A stretch of DNA of 64,000 nt from Novosphingobium sp. FKTRR1 (GCF_020404405.1 NZ_JAIZDA010000009.1:78650-142649), one strand, 5' to 3'; shown: positions 17,264 to 26,685, numbered from the stretch's first letter. Program-made: numbers and translations. Notes: generated by a model not told the origin, from the letters alone.

Positions 17264-19405
17264 ATGGCAACTGCCGTCCAGAAGATCACCCTGTCGTCCT
17301 CGCGCGACATCCCCTTCAACAAACTGGTGCTCAGCCAGTCCAACGTCCGGCGTGTGAAGGCCGGGGTGTCGGTCGAGGAACTCGCAGAGTCCATCGCCAG
17401 GCGTGGTCTCATCCAGTCGCTGCACGTCAGGCCGGTGATGGACGCCGACGGCGTTGAAACCGGCATGTTCGAAGTGCCCGCCGGTGGTCGCCGCTACCGT
17501 GCGCTCGAACTCCTCGCCAAACAGAAGCGCCTTGCCCGCACCACGCCAGTGCCCTGCGTCGTCGGCGATGCCGCCAGCGACATCCTCATCGACGAAGTCT
17601 CGCTGGTCGAGAACATCGAGCGAGCGCCGCTCCATCCGCTCGACCAGTTCCGCGCGTTCCAAGCCCTGCGCGACAAGGGCATGACCGAAGAGGCCATCGC
17701 CGCAGCCTTCTTCGTCGGCGTTAATGTGGTGAAACAGCGCCTGCGGCTCGCGACTGTCGCGCCCGCCTTGCTCGAGGTCTATGCCGAAGACGGCATGACC
17801 CTCGAACAGTTGATGGCCTTCACGGTGTCCGAAGACCACTCCCGCCAGGAGCAGGTCTGGGAGGCGATCCGCGACAGCTGGCAGAAGGAGCCATGGCAGA
17901 TCCGGCGCATGCTCACCGAAACCACCGTTCGGGCATCGGACAGGCGCGCGCTGTTCGTCGGTATCGATGCCTATGAGGCAGCGGGGGGCATCGTGCTGCG
18001 CGACCTCTTCCAGTCCGATGATGGCGGTTGGCTTCAGGACGTGGGCCTGCTCGACCGGCTCGTCGCTGAGAAGCTCCACACCGAGGCCGACCGGATCGCC
18101 GCCGAAGGATGGAAGTGGGTCGAGGCGAGCCTCAGCATCCCCTACGGTGTCGCGCACGGCATGCGCGAAATCACCGGCACACCGCTCGACATGACCGAGG
18201 AGGAGCAGGTCACGCGCGCCGGATTGCAGGCCGAGCTGGATCGCCTGACCGACCAGTATGAGGACGCGGACGAACTCCCCGATGAAATCGATCAACGCCT
18301 CGGCGAGATCGAGGCCGCGTTGGAGGCACTCGACAATCGCCCCATGCGCTTCGAACCCGCCGAGATTGCGACCGCCGGGGTTTTCGTCACCATTGATACG
18401 GACGGATCGCTGATCGCGGACCGCGGTTATGTCCGCCCCGAAGACGAGGCACCCGCCGCATCCAAACGTGACGGCGACGCTGCCGCCGAGACTGGGCACA
18501 GCAAATCGCCGATGGCCCACGCTGTTCGGCCGGTCGTCGTCACGATGGGTAGCCAGCCAGCGCCGGTCGAGGACGAAGAGGACGACGGCATCAAGCCGCT
18601 GCCCGAACGCCTGGTAACCGAACTGACCGCTCACCGCACGCTGGCATTGCGCGATGCTGTCGCCCAAAATCCGCGGATTGCGATGACGGCATTGCTCCAC
18701 AAGCTCGTGTCGGACACCTTCCACCACCGCTCGATGAGCGGCGTTCTCGAGGCACAGGTTCGGCACATCTTCTTCCCGGCCCAGGCCGAAGATCTCGGTG
18801 ACAGCCTGTCGGTCAAGTCGGTCGATGAGCGCAACGAGCACTGGAAAAGCCGCATCCCGGTCGATGACGCCATGCTGTGGGATTGGTTGACCGTGCTCGA
18901 CGATGAGAACCGGGCGGCGCTTCTTGCCCACTGCGTGAGCTACGGCATCAACGCGCTCTACGAGCGGCCCAATCCCTACAGTAGTTCGGGCGTGAGTGAA
19001 TACGGCCTGCAATTGCGCTTCGACCAGGCCGACCGCCTCGCACGGGAAACCGGCCTCGACATGGTGCAGGTTGGATGGCGGCCGACCGTCGGCAACTATC
19101 TGGGCCGTGTCACCAAGTCGCGCATTCTGGAGGCCGTGCGCGAGGGCGCTGGCGACCGGGCTGCCCAGCTCATCGACCACATGAAGAAAGGCGACATGGC
19201 CAAGGAGGCCGAACGCCTGCTCGCGGATTCTGGCTGGCTGCCCGAGCCGCTACGGCTCGCCGACCCCGATGAAGCCGCTGGTGCCGACCTGACCTATCAG
19301 GCGGAGGGCGAGGCAACACTGCCGGCATTCCTCACCGAGGATGGCGACGACGACGAACAGGCGGAAAGCGAGGATGAAGACCTCACCGCCATCGCTGCCG
19401 AATGA
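17264..19405 (+). CDS. ParB/RepB-like nuclease-domain protein
   Basis: 713 residues. The N-terminal ParB domain shows PFNKLVLSQSNVRR, VEELAESIARRGLIQSLHVRP, FEVPAGGRRYRALELLAK and LIDEVSLVENIERAPLHPLDQFRAF, with the HTH following (TEEAIAAAFFVGVNVVKQRLRLATV). A long acidic C-terminal part is typical of the ICE/plasmid ParB-like family and absent from chromosomal ParB. No ParA gene is beside it, so classical partition is not indicated; an element maintenance or DNA-processing role is inferred. The start ATG at 17264 follows GAAAGG. The C-terminus is rich in Glu/Asp. Confidence 0.9.
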   Translation: MATAVQKITLSSSRDIPFNKLVLSQSNVRRVKAGVSVEELAESIARRGLIQSLHVRPVMDADGVETGMFEVPAGGRRYRALELLAKQKRLARTTPVPCVVGDAASDILIDEVSLVENIERAPLHPLDQFRAFQALRDKGMTEEAIAAAFFVGVNVVKQRLRLATVAPALLEVYAEDGMTLEQLMAFTVSEDHSRQEQVWEAIRDSWQKEPWQIRRMLTETTVRASDRRALFVGIDAYEAAGGIVLRDLFQSDDGGWLQDVGLLDRLVAEKLHTEADRIAAEGWKWVEASLSIPYGVAHGMREITGTPLDMTEEEQVTRAGLQAELDRLTDQYEDADELPDEIDQRLGEIEAALEALDNRPMRFEPAEIATAGVFVTIDTDGSLIADRGYVRPEDEAPAASKRDGDAAAETGHSKSPMAHAVRPVVVTMGSQPAPVEDEEDDGIKPLPERLVTELTAHRTLALRDAVAQNPRIAMTALLHKLVSDTFHHRSMSGVLEAQVRHIFFPAQAEDLGDSLSVKSVDERNEHWKSRIPVDDAMLWDWLTVLDDENRAALLAHCVSYGINALYERPNPYSSSGVSEYGLQLRFDQADRLARETGLDMVQVGWRPTVGNYLGRVTKSRILEAVREGAGDRAAQLIDHMKKGDMAKEAERLLADSGWLPEPLRLADPDEAAGADLTYQAEGEATLPAFLTEDGDDDEQAESEDEDLTAIAAE

Positions 19406-19415
19406 TCGGCCTCAA

Positions 19416-19442
19416 GCGGAGGGCGGGATAACCGCTCTCCGC
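19416..19442 (+). promoter_or_regulatory. Strong hairpin after ParB-like gene
   Basis: An 11-bp stem with one G-T wobble (GCGGAGGGCGG and CCGCTCTCCGC) around loop GATAA. No T-run follows directly. It may attenuate readthrough or structure the leader of the next small gene. Confidence 0.45.
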
Positions 19443-19465
19443 GCCCCTTTCGAAGGAAATGCGCC

Positions 19466-19684
19466 ATGGCCGATTTGCCCATGTCGACAGGCCGCGTGGT
19501 CTTCCAGTACCTCGTGCCCGTCCATGTCGAAGTCGAAGACGGGATCGTCACCTGCGTCACGGTGATCGACGAAACCCCGGTCCGCGATCCGATCCTCGTT
19601 GAGGGCGATGCAGAACTGCTGCCGGCAGCCGTCGCTGCTGCCGACGACGGCCAGGACTGGCCGTCATGGCAGTTTGGGTACTGA
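19466..19684 (+). CDS. Small conserved-type ICE protein
   Basis: 72 residues, acidic, starting MADLPMSTGRVVFQYLVPVHVEVEDGIV and ending DDGQDWPSWQFGY. No known domain. GAAGGAA precedes the ATG. It sits between the ParB-like gene and two other small ICE genes, on the same strand. Low complexity is absent and codon usage matches neighbours, so I believe it is a real gene, but the function is unknown. Confidence 0.65.
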   Translation: MADLPMSTGRVVFQYLVPVHVEVEDGIVTCVTVIDETPVRDPILVEGDAELLPAAVAAADDGQDWPSWQFGY

Positions 19685-19713
19685 ACCCACTTCCACATTC
19701 TTCTCCACCTCAT

Positions 19714-19753
19714 CCCGGCCATCACTGCGCGACAGCGTTCGCGCGGGGCCGGG
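19714..19753 (+). promoter_or_regulatory. Nested inverted repeats in leader of 19777 gene
   Basis: CCCGGCC (19714-19720) pairs with GGCCGGG (19747-19753), enclosing a second GCGCG/CGCGC stem. It ends 23 bases before the start codon and could structure the 5' leader. Confidence 0.35.
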
Positions 19754-19776
19754 CATTTTCATCTGAAAGGCTCTCA

Positions 19777-20193
19777 ATGGCTGACTATTTCACCCATTTC
19801 TCGTGCCTGCTCGATGTCGGCACGCCTGAAAATGCCGCCCGCGCACTCGCGCTCTACAACGCCCTTTCCGAGGAAGGCGCCTCGGAGGAACCGCCGTCCG
19901 AGGGCTATCTCCTCTCGATCCAGCCCGAACATGGCGGCACCGCGCTCTGGATGCGGGATGACGTGACCGGAGACCCGGAGCGCGTCATTCAGTTCGTGCT
20001 GCGCTGCGCCGAGCAGTTCCAGCTCACGGGACGGTGGGGGTTCCAATACGCCAACACCTGCTCGAAGCACCGCCTCGATGGATTCGGGGGCGGCGCCCAT
20101 GTCCTCGATCTGGCCACCCGCGAAACCATTGCCTGGACCTATACCGACGGGTGGCTCGCATCCGTTTTGGACGGAGGCGACGGCGATGCCTGA
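19777..20193 (+). CDS. Hypothetical ICE protein
   Basis: 138 residues, soluble and acidic, beginning MADYFTHFSCLLDVGTPENAARALALYNAL and including HRLDGFGGGAHVLDLATRETIAWTYTDGWLASVL. I recognise no catalytic motif. GAAAGG precedes the ATG. The stop overlaps the start of the next gene by 8 bases (ATG at 20186, TGA at 20191), which points to translational coupling and a shared function with it. Confidence 0.7.
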   Translation: MADYFTHFSCLLDVGTPENAARALALYNALSEEGASEEPPSEGYLLSIQPEHGGTALWMRDDVTGDPERVIQFVLRCAEQFQLTGRWGFQYANTCSKHRLDGFGGGAHVLDLATRETIAWTYTDGWLASVLDGGDGDA

Positions 20194-20830
20194 GATCATC
20201 CAGACCACCGTCTATCAACTCGCCGAATTGGATGAGGCAGCAAAGGACAAGGCACGGGCCTGGTTTCGCGAAGGTGGCTTCGACCATGACTGGTATGACG
20301 ACGTCTACGCTGACTTCGAGCAGATCTGCGCCATTCTGGGCGTTACACTCGACACCCGCACCGTTTGCCTCGTCGGCGGAGGATCGCGACAGGAGCCGTG
20401 CATTTATTTCCGGGGCTTCTGGAGCCAGGGCGACGGCGCCTGCTTCGAGGGGCGCTACGCTTACGCGCGCGGCGTTCCGTCCAATATCCGCGAGTACGCG
20501 CCCAAAGACACCGAACTCCATCAGCTCGCCGACACCTTACAGGCGGTGCAGCGCCGCAATTTCTATCAGCTCCATGCTCGGGCACGCCACCGCGGCCACT
20601 ATTATCATGAGTATTGCATGGACGTGTCGGTCGAGCGCGAGAGCCCCACCGGCCAGGACATGACCGCCGATGCCGAGAATGTTGTCATGGAAACGCTGCG
20701 CGATCTGGCACGCTGGCTCTACCGCCAACTTGAGCGCGAGTACGAATACCTCTCGTCTGACGAATGTATCGACACGGCGATCACCGCCAACGCCTACACG
20801 TTTACGGGTTCCGGTCGTCGGTTCGGCTGA
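20186..20830 (+). CDS. Hypothetical ICE protein, coupled to upstream gene
   Basis: 214 residues, beginning MPEIIQTTVYQLAELDEAAKDKARAWFREGGFDHDWYDDVYADFEQICAILGV and ending in an aromatic-rich C-terminus. Relatives on other mobile elements are sometimes labelled antitoxin-like, but I see no partner toxin. The coupled neighbour at 19777 is not a recognisable toxin. An rho-independent terminator follows directly, so this closes the DUF932 to 20830 block. Confidence 0.75.
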   Translation: MPEIIQTTVYQLAELDEAAKDKARAWFREGGFDHDWYDDVYADFEQICAILGVTLDTRTVCLVGGGSRQEPCIYFRGFWSQGDGACFEGRYAYARGVPSNIREYAPKDTELHQLADTLQAVQRRNFYQLHARARHRGHYYHEYCMDVSVERESPTGQDMTADAENVVMETLRDLARWLYRQLEREYEYLSSDECIDTAITANAYTFTGSGRRFG

Positions 20831-20839
20831 CGGGAAAAG

Positions 20840-20863
20840 CGCCCTGCATCGGCAGGGCGTTTT
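20840..20863. terminator. Bidirectional terminator between convergent genes
   Basis: 8-bp perfect stem CGCCCTGC/GCAGGGCG with loop ATCG, preceded by AAAA and followed by TTTT. It serves both the forward block ending at 20830 and the reverse HU gene ending at 20872. Confidence 0.85.
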
Positions 20864-20871
20864 CCATTACT

Positions 20872-21147
20872 TCAACCGTTCAGCTTGTCCTTGATGGCCT
20901 TCGCTGGTGCGAAGGTCAGCTTCTTCGAAGCAGCGATCTGGATGGTCGCACCGGTCGAGGGATTGCGGCCTTCGCGCGCCGGCGTGTCCTTGATCTTGAA
21001 CTTGCCGAAGCCATTGATCGCGATTTCATCGCCCTTGGCTGCTGCGTCAGCAATTGCGGCAAAGACGCCATCGACCAGCTTCCGGGCATCGGTCTTGGTC
21101 AAGCCATTCGCAGCGGCAAGTGCGTCGGCAAGATCACTGTTGTTCAT
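20872..21147 (-). CDS. HU-family DNA-binding protein
   Basis: 91 residues, standard HU length. N-terminal helices MNNSDLADALAAANGLTKTDARKLVDGVFAAI, then the DNA-binding arm region GFGKFKIKDTPAREGRNPSTGATIQIAASKKLTFAPAKAIKDKLN with the Pro at the arm tip retained (RNPSTG). It bends DNA and could assist integrase, relaxosome or promoter complexes of the element. The only reverse-strand gene in this block; the convergent terminator isolates it. The frame continues upstream but the ATG at 21147 gives the canonical N-terminus. Confidence 0.95.
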   Translation of the reverse strand: MNNSDLADALAAANGLTKTDARKLVDGVFAAIADAAAKGDEIAINGFGKFKIKDTPAREGRNPSTGATIQIAASKKLTFAPAKAIKDKLNG

Positions 21148-21259
21148 AATGAAAGCTACTTTCGTGAATTGATGGGGCCGCCCGGATAGCCGCAACGCCC
21201 GCGCAAATCCATGAATTGATGTGCGCAGGCAGCGCGTAGGAGAGGAAGAGGTCTGCCGG

Positions 21260-21309
21260 GACGGGACGAGACCCGCGCGGCTGAGAGAGAGCGTCGCGCG
21301 CGCTCCGTC
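21260..21309 (+). promoter_or_regulatory. Hairpin leader motif, divergent copy 3 (upstream of helicase gene)
   Basis: The outer GACGG (21260-21264) and CCGTC (21305-21309) arms and the CTGAGAGAGAG core are shared with copies 1 and 2. Here the inner pairing is GCGCG with CGCGC and the core lies in the loop. It precedes the ATG of the SBNO gene by 28 bases. Confidence 0.45.
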
Positions 21310-21337
21310 CTTCCCGCTCTCCTTGAGGTCTTCCGTC

Positions 21338-24300
21338 ATGAACATCCTGTCCGCCGTTGCCGGTTCTCCGGCGACGCCGCCTTTACCCGACCACTCCGCC
21401 AGCATCTTCGCGGCCGGGGAACTTTTGCTCCCACGTCTCGAACAGGGCCAGGCGATCAGCACCGCCCAATTGCGTCAAGCCATGGAAGCGGCATTCGGTG
21501 CCTCGGACGCATCTGGGGTGTGGAACTGGAAGCAGGCCTACGAGGCCTGTGAGACTGCAACAGTCCTTTTTCTGCGCAAATATGGCCCGGCCCTGTTTCG
21601 CAAAGCCGCAACGCCCGCAGCGCGTCTGGCTGCCTTGACCAGAATTGTGGGCCGGCTTCCCACCCACACCCGGCGTTCGGAGGAAAGCCAGACGCTCCAG
21701 CAATTTTCGACACCGGTCCCGCTCGGGCTCGCAGCCATGACCGCAGCCGCGATCCGTCCCGGTGACCGCGTGCTGGAACCTTCGGCCGGCACAGGCCTGC
21801 TAGCCATTCTCGCCCAGCTGGCTGGCGGGTCGCTCACCATCAACGAACTGGCGGAAACGCGGGCTGAGCTTCTGGCCACGCTCTTCCCCGCAACGCCCAT
21901 CACACAGTTCGATGCCGCGCAGATCGACGATCACCTGGATCATGCCGTGGTCCCATCCGTCGTGCTGATGAACCCGCCGTTTTCGGCCATGGCCCATGTG
22001 GCAGGCCGCGTTCAGGACGCCGGTTTCCGGCATATTTCCTCCGCACTGCGTCGCTTGGCCCCGGGCGGCAGGCTTGTCGCCATCACCGGCGCCAATGTCG
22101 GACCGGACAATTCCGACTGGCGCGATGCCTTTGTCGCCTTGCAGGCGCGGGCACGTGTCGTGTTCAGCTGCCCGATGGCGGGCAGCGTCTATGCCCGCCA
22201 CGGCACGACCTTCCCTACGCGCCTGACTGTCATCGACAAGTCCCCCGCCGACGATCCCGACGTGCTCCCGCTCGCGCCCGGAACTGCGCCCGATGTGGCA
22301 ACGCTGCTGGCCTGGATCAAAACACACGTTCCGCCGCGATTGCCGGTCAGTCTCCCGGCAACGACCGTGCCGATCGCCGCCCCGCATAAATCCGTGCGCG
22401 GCTATCTCGCCCGCGCGGCAGCCAAAGCTCCGCCTAATCACGTCGCCGCCGATCCCGAGCATGTCGAACTTGCTTACGAACCCGTCGACTGGAGCCCGCC
22501 CGAAGAGGCCCGGATGAGCGACGGTCTTTACGAGGGCTACACGCTGCAATCGATCCGGATCGCGGGCGCGCAACCCCATCCGACCAAGCTGGTACAGTCG
22601 GCCGCCATGGCATCGGTCGCGCCACCCAAGCCCGCCTATCGTCCGCGCCTGCCGACAAACATCCATGCCCAGCTGTCCGATGCCCAGCTCGAAACCGTGA
22701 TCTACGCCGGCGAGGCGCACAGCGATTACCTCGCCGGGTCCTGGACCGTCGATCCGACCTTCGACCTCGTGCAGGCAGCATCGGAAGGTGCGACGGCATC
22801 CGTTCGGTTCCGGCGCGGCTTCATGCTCGGCGACGGAACCGGCGCGGGCAAGGGACGGCAATCGGCGGGGATCATCCTCGACAACTGGTTGCAGGGCCGG
22901 CGCAAGGCCGTCTGGATCAGCAAATCCGACAAGCTGATCGAGGATGCCCAGCGCGACTGGTCAGCGCTCGGTATGGAGCGCCTGCTGGTCACGCCGCTCT
23001 CCCGCTTCCCCCAGGGCAAGCCAATCGGATTGTCGGAAGGCATCCTGTTTGCAACCTATGCTACGCTGCGCTCCGACGAGCGCGGCGACAAGGTTTCACG
23101 GGTCCGGCAAATCGTGGATTGGTTAGGCGCCGATTTCGACGGCGTGATCATTTTCGACGAGAGCCATGCCATGCAGAATGCCGGTGGCGGCAAGGGCGAA
23201 CGCGGCGATGTCGCTCCCTCCCAGCAAGGGCGCGCGGGCCTGCGGCTTCAGCATGCGCTCCCCGATGCCCGCGTAGTCTATGTTTCCGCAACCGGCGCCA
23301 CCAGCGTGCACAACCTTGCCTATGCCCAGCGTCTTGGGCTCTGGGGCAGCGAGGATTTCCCCTTCGCAACCCCCGCCGAATTCGTCGAGGCGATCGAAGA
23401 TGGCGGCGTCGCAGCCATGGAGGTGCTCGCGCGCGATCTGCGCGCGCTCGGGCTCTACACCGCCCGTTCGCTGTCTTACGACGGCGTCGAATATGAAATG
23501 GTCGAACACCGGCTGACCGACGATCAGCGCCAGATCTATGACGCTTACGCGGGCGCCTTCGCGATCATCCACAACCACCTGGATGCGGCAATGGAAGCCG
23601 CGAATATCACCGGCAGCGATGGCACGCTCAACCGCCAGGCGAAGTCCGCCGCCCGCAGCGCCTTCGAGTCGGTCAAGCAGCGATTCTTCGGTCACCTCCT
23701 GACCTCGATGAAGACGCCCACCCTGATCCGTTCCATCGAGCGTGATCTCGAAGCCGGTCATGCTGCCGTGATCCAGATCGTGTCCACGGGCGAAGCCTTG
23801 ATGGAACGGCGGCTCGCCGAGATCCCGACTGAGGAATGGGGCGACGTGCGCGTGGACATCACGCCGCGCGAATATGTTCTCTCGTACTTGCAGCACTCCT
23901 TCCCGGTGCAGCTCTACGAGCCCTACACCGATAGCGAGGGCAATCTGGCCTCACGCCCGGTCGTTCGCGATGGTCAGCCGGTCGAATGCCGTGAAGCTGT
24001 CGCACGCCGTGACGACCTCATCGAACGGCTTGCCTCCCTGTCACCGGTGCCCGGCGCCCTCGACCAGATCGTCCAGCGGTTTGGCACCGAAATGGTCGCG
24101 GAAGTCACCGGGCGCTCGAGGCGGATCGTGCGCAAAGGCGAGTGCTTCGCCGTCGAAAACCGGGCCGCCAGCGCCAATCTGGCAGAGACCGCCGCCTTCA
24201 TGGACGACCTCAAGCGTATCCTCGTCTTCTCTGATGCCGGCGGCACCGGACGCAGCTATCACGCCGACCTCTCCGCCCGGAACCAGCGCCTGCGCGTCCA

Positions 24301-25651
24301 TTATCTTCTCGAACCGGGCTGGAAAGCGGATGCCGCGATCCAGGGTCTGGGGCGCACCAATCGCACCAATCAGGCCCAGCCACCGCTTTTCCGGCCGATC
24401 GCGACCGACGTGAAGGCCGAGAAGCGGTTCCTCAGTACGATCGCGCGCAGGCTCGACACGCTCGGGGCAATCACGCGCGGCCAGCGGCAGACCGGAGGCC
24501 AAGGCCTGTTTCGGCCCGAGGACAATCTCGAAAGCCCCTATGCACGCGCTGCGCTGCGCCAGCTCTATCTGCTGGTGGTCCGCGGCAAGATCGAGGGCTG
24601 CTCGCTCGCGCGGTTCGAAAATGCCACAGGCCTGAAACTGACCGACACCAATGGCATCAAGGACGAACTGCCGCCGATCACGACCTTCCTGAACCGGCTT
24701 CTCGCACTCACCATCGAATTGCAGGGCATCCTGTTCTCGGCCTTCGAGCAGTTGCTCGACGCGAAGGTTGCTGGCGCCGTGGCGAGCGGCACCTATGATC
24801 TGGGGCTCGAAACCCTCACCGCTGAAAGCTTCGTGCTCACTGATAGGGTCAGCATCTACACGCACCCGGCAACCGGCGCGCAAACGCGGCTACTGACCAT
24901 TACCCAGCGCGAGCGCAATCGACCACTGTCGCTCGGTGATGCATTGGCATGGCTGGAAAATGACCAGGGTCGTTTGCTGGTCAACACCAAGTCGGGCCGC
25001 GCCGCCGTCCAGGTCCCGGCACCGTCGTTGATGCTCGACGATGGCGAGATCGAGCGCCGGGTTCGCCTGATCCGTCCGATGGAACACCATCACGCCTCAT
25101 GCGCCATGATGGCCGACAGCCACTGGGAGGAGGTGGACCGCGATGCCTTCGCCCATGCCTGGCAACGCGAGCTGGCAGACGTACCGACCTTCACCGATAG
25201 CACGATCCACATCGTGGCTGGCCTGCTCCTGCCGGTGTGGAAGCGATTGCCCGACGAATCGACCCGGGTCTATCGGCTCCAGACCGACGACGGTGAGCGC
25301 ATCATTGGCCGGCGCGTGTCGCCTGCGTGGGCGGCCAATGCTGACACTTCGAGCTCGCCCGACCTGACCGGTGATGCAGCCTACGGCGCCCTTCTCGACG
25401 GGCAGACGATCATCGACCTTGCCGAAGGTCTGCAATTGCGGCGGATCAAGGTCATGGCCGCAAACCGCATTGAGCTGACCGGCTTTACCGAGGCGATGCG
25501 CGCACGCCTGCGCGCCTACGGGCTGTTCACCGAAATCATCTCGTGGAAGCTGCGCTTTTTTGTCCCCGTCGGCGCGAGCGGCCCCACTGTGCTCGCGCGA
25601 TTGCTCGAAACCTTTCCAGCCCAGCGCCTTTTGGAACGGGAGGCGGCCTGA
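21338..25651 (+). CDS. N-terminal methyltransferase fused to strawberry-notch-like helicase
   Basis: 1437 residues. Residues about 140-260 form a class I methyltransferase fold with the SAM motif EPSAGTG (about 147) and an NPPF motif (about 211), the arrangement of amino-DNA methyltransferases. The central part is a superfamily 2 helicase of the strawberry-notch type: Walker A GDGTGAGKGR (about 498), Walker B DESH (about 607), and a C-terminal helicase domain with the arginine-rich GLGRTNRTNQAQ. Such fusions occur on plasmids and ICEs; roles in conjugal DNA protection or replication are proposed but not shown. Stop and next start overlap (TGATG). Confidence 0.88.
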   Translation: MNILSAVAGSPATPPLPDHSASIFAAGELLLPRLEQGQAISTAQLRQAMEAAFGASDASGVWNWKQAYEACETATVLFLRKYGPALFRKAATPAARLAALTRIVGRLPTHTRRSEESQTLQQFSTPVPLGLAAMTAAAIRPGDRVLEPSAGTGLLAILAQLAGGSLTINELAETRAELLATLFPATPITQFDAAQIDDHLDHAVVPSVVLMNPPFSAMAHVAGRVQDAGFRHISSALRRLAPGGRLVAITGANVGPDNSDWRDAFVALQARARVVFSCPMAGSVYARHGTTFPTRLTVIDKSPADDPDVLPLAPGTAPDVATLLAWIKTHVPPRLPVSLPATTVPIAAPHKSVRGYLARAAAKAPPNHVAADPEHVELAYEPVDWSPPEEARMSDGLYEGYTLQSIRIAGAQPHPTKLVQSAAMASVAPPKPAYRPRLPTNIHAQLSDAQLETVIYAGEAHSDYLAGSWTVDPTFDLVQAASEGATASVRFRRGFMLGDGTGAGKGRQSAGIILDNWLQGRRKAVWISKSDKLIEDAQRDWSALGMERLLVTPLSRFPQGKPIGLSEGILFATYATLRSDERGDKVSRVRQIVDWLGADFDGVIIFDESHAMQNAGGGKGERGDVAPSQQGRAGLRLQHALPDARVVYVSATGATSVHNLAYAQRLGLWGSEDFPFATPAEFVEAIEDGGVAAMEVLARDLRALGLYTARSLSYDGVEYEMVEHRLTDDQRQIYDAYAGAFAIIHNHLDAAMEAANITGSDGTLNRQAKSAARSAFESVKQRFFGHLLTSMKTPTLIRSIERDLEAGHAAVIQIVSTGEALMERRLAEIPTEEWGDVRVDITPREYVLSYLQHSFPVQLYEPYTDSEGNLASRPVVRDGQPVECREAVARRDDLIERLASLSPVPGALDQIVQRFGTEMVAEVTGRSRRIVRKGECFAVENRAASANLAETAAFMDDLKRILVFSDAGGTGRSYHADLSARNQRLRVHYLLEPGWKADAAIQGLGRTNRTNQAQPPLFRPIATDVKAEKRFLSTIARRLDTLGAITRGQRQTGGQGLFRPEDNLESPYARAALRQLYLLVVRGKIEGCSLARFENATGLKLTDTNGIKDELPPITTFLNRLLALTIELQGILFSAFEQLLDAKVAGAVASGTYDLGLETLTAESFVLTDRVSIYTHPATGAQTRLLTITQRERNRPLSLGDALAWLENDQGRLLVNTKSGRAAVQVPAPSLMLDDGEIERRVRLIRPMEHHHASCAMMADSHWEEVDRDAFAHAWQRELADVPTFTDSTIHIVAGLLLPVWKRLPDESTRVYRLQTDDGERIIGRRVSPAWAANADTSSSPDLTGDAAYGALLDGQTIIDLAEGLQLRRIKVMAANRIELTGFTEAMRARLRAYGLFTEIISWKLRFFVPVGASGPTVLARLLETFPAQRLLEREAA

Positions 25652-26685
25652 TGCACCGGATCAATGCAGGCGATCTTGCCCATCGTCTCGGCCGCCAGGC
25701 CGAGGCGGTGTGCCGCCGCTACCTCAGTGCCGGCTGCAAACGGGGCAATTACTGGCTGGTTGGCGATGCCAACAACACGCCGGGGCGCTCCCTCTTCGTC
25801 CGGCTCCATGATTCTCCCAAGGGCGCCGCAGGCAAGTGGCAGGACGCTGCAACGGGCGACCACGGCGATTTGCTCGACCTCATCCGACTGGCACGGGGAC
25901 TCACCGCGTTCGCCGATGTTGCCGACGAAGCCCGCACGTTCCTAAGCCTGTCGCATCCGGAACCCACGCCGTTGCCGAACAAACTGCCACCTGCTGCATC
26001 GGGATCGGTCGAAGCCGCAAAACGGCTCTTTGCCATGTCACAACCAAGCGTCAGCTCCGTCGTCGGCATCTATCTGCGACATCGCGGCATTGCGTCATTG
26101 CCCGGCCCGGCAACCCTGCGCTTCCATCCCCGCTGCTACTATCGAGCGGGGGAAGGCGAAGCCACCCAGACATGGCCGGCTATGATCGCCGCCGTCACCG
26201 ATCTCGATGGCCAGATTACCGGGGTTCACCGCACCTGGCTTGCTCACGATGGGACCGGCAAGGCACCCGTCGATACACCTCGCAAGGCGATGGGAGACCT
26301 GCTCGGTCATGCGGTTCACTTCGGCATACCTGGCGAAGTCATGGCGGCCGGCGAAGGCATCGAGAGCGTGCTATCCGTTCGCGAAGCCGCCCCCGGCATG
26401 GCGATGGCCGCTGCACTTTCCGCGGCGCACCTCACTGCCATCGCATTCCCCGATGCGCTGCGGCGCCTCTACATCATCCGCGACAATGATCCGGCGGGCG
26501 ATTGGGCTGGCAATAGCCTGGTCGAACGAGCCCATGCGGCCGGGATCGAGGCTTTTGTGTTGTCGCCAGTGCATGGGGATTTCAACGAAGACCTTTGCGC
26601 TCACGGCCTTGACGCGCTGCGGGCAAGTATCCGGAGCCAGATCGCCCCGCAGGACGTGGCTCGTTTTCTCACTTGTGCAGCCTGA
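25651..26685 (+). CDS. Toprim-domain (DnaG-primase-like) protein
   Basis: 344 residues, overlapping the helicase stop by one base. The N-terminal region (RYLSAGCKRGNYWLVGDANNTPGRSLFVRL, GKWQDAATGDHGDLLDLIRL) resembles the DUF7146 module that accompanies Toprim domains in phage and ICE primases. The C-terminal half has Toprim-type features: AGEGIESVLSVREA with the conserved Glu, and LYIIRDNDPAGDWAG with the DxD acidic pair. With the helicase it may form a replication or single-strand-processing unit. Function inferred from family only. Confidence 0.82.
   Translation: MHRINAGDLAHRLGRQAEAVCRRYLSAGCKRGNYWLVGDANNTPGRSLFVRLHDSPKGAAGKWQDAATGDHGDLLDLIRLARGLTAFADVADEARTFLSLSHPEPTPLPNKLPPAASGSVEAAKRLFAMSQPSVSSVVGIYLRHRGIASLPGPATLRFHPRCYYRAGEGEATQTWPAMIAAVTDLDGQITGVHRTWLAHDGTGKAPVDTPRKAMGDLLGHAVHFGIPGEVMAAGEGIESVLSVREAAPGMAMAAALSAAHLTAIAFPDALRRLYIIRDNDPAGDWAGNSLVERAHAAGIEAFVLSPVHGDFNEDLCAHGLDALRASIRSQIAPQDVARFLTCAA

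Noticed and set aside
17177..19180. 667-residue reverse ORF
   Set aside because: It lies antisense to the ParB-like gene and is an artefact of high-GC codon bias.
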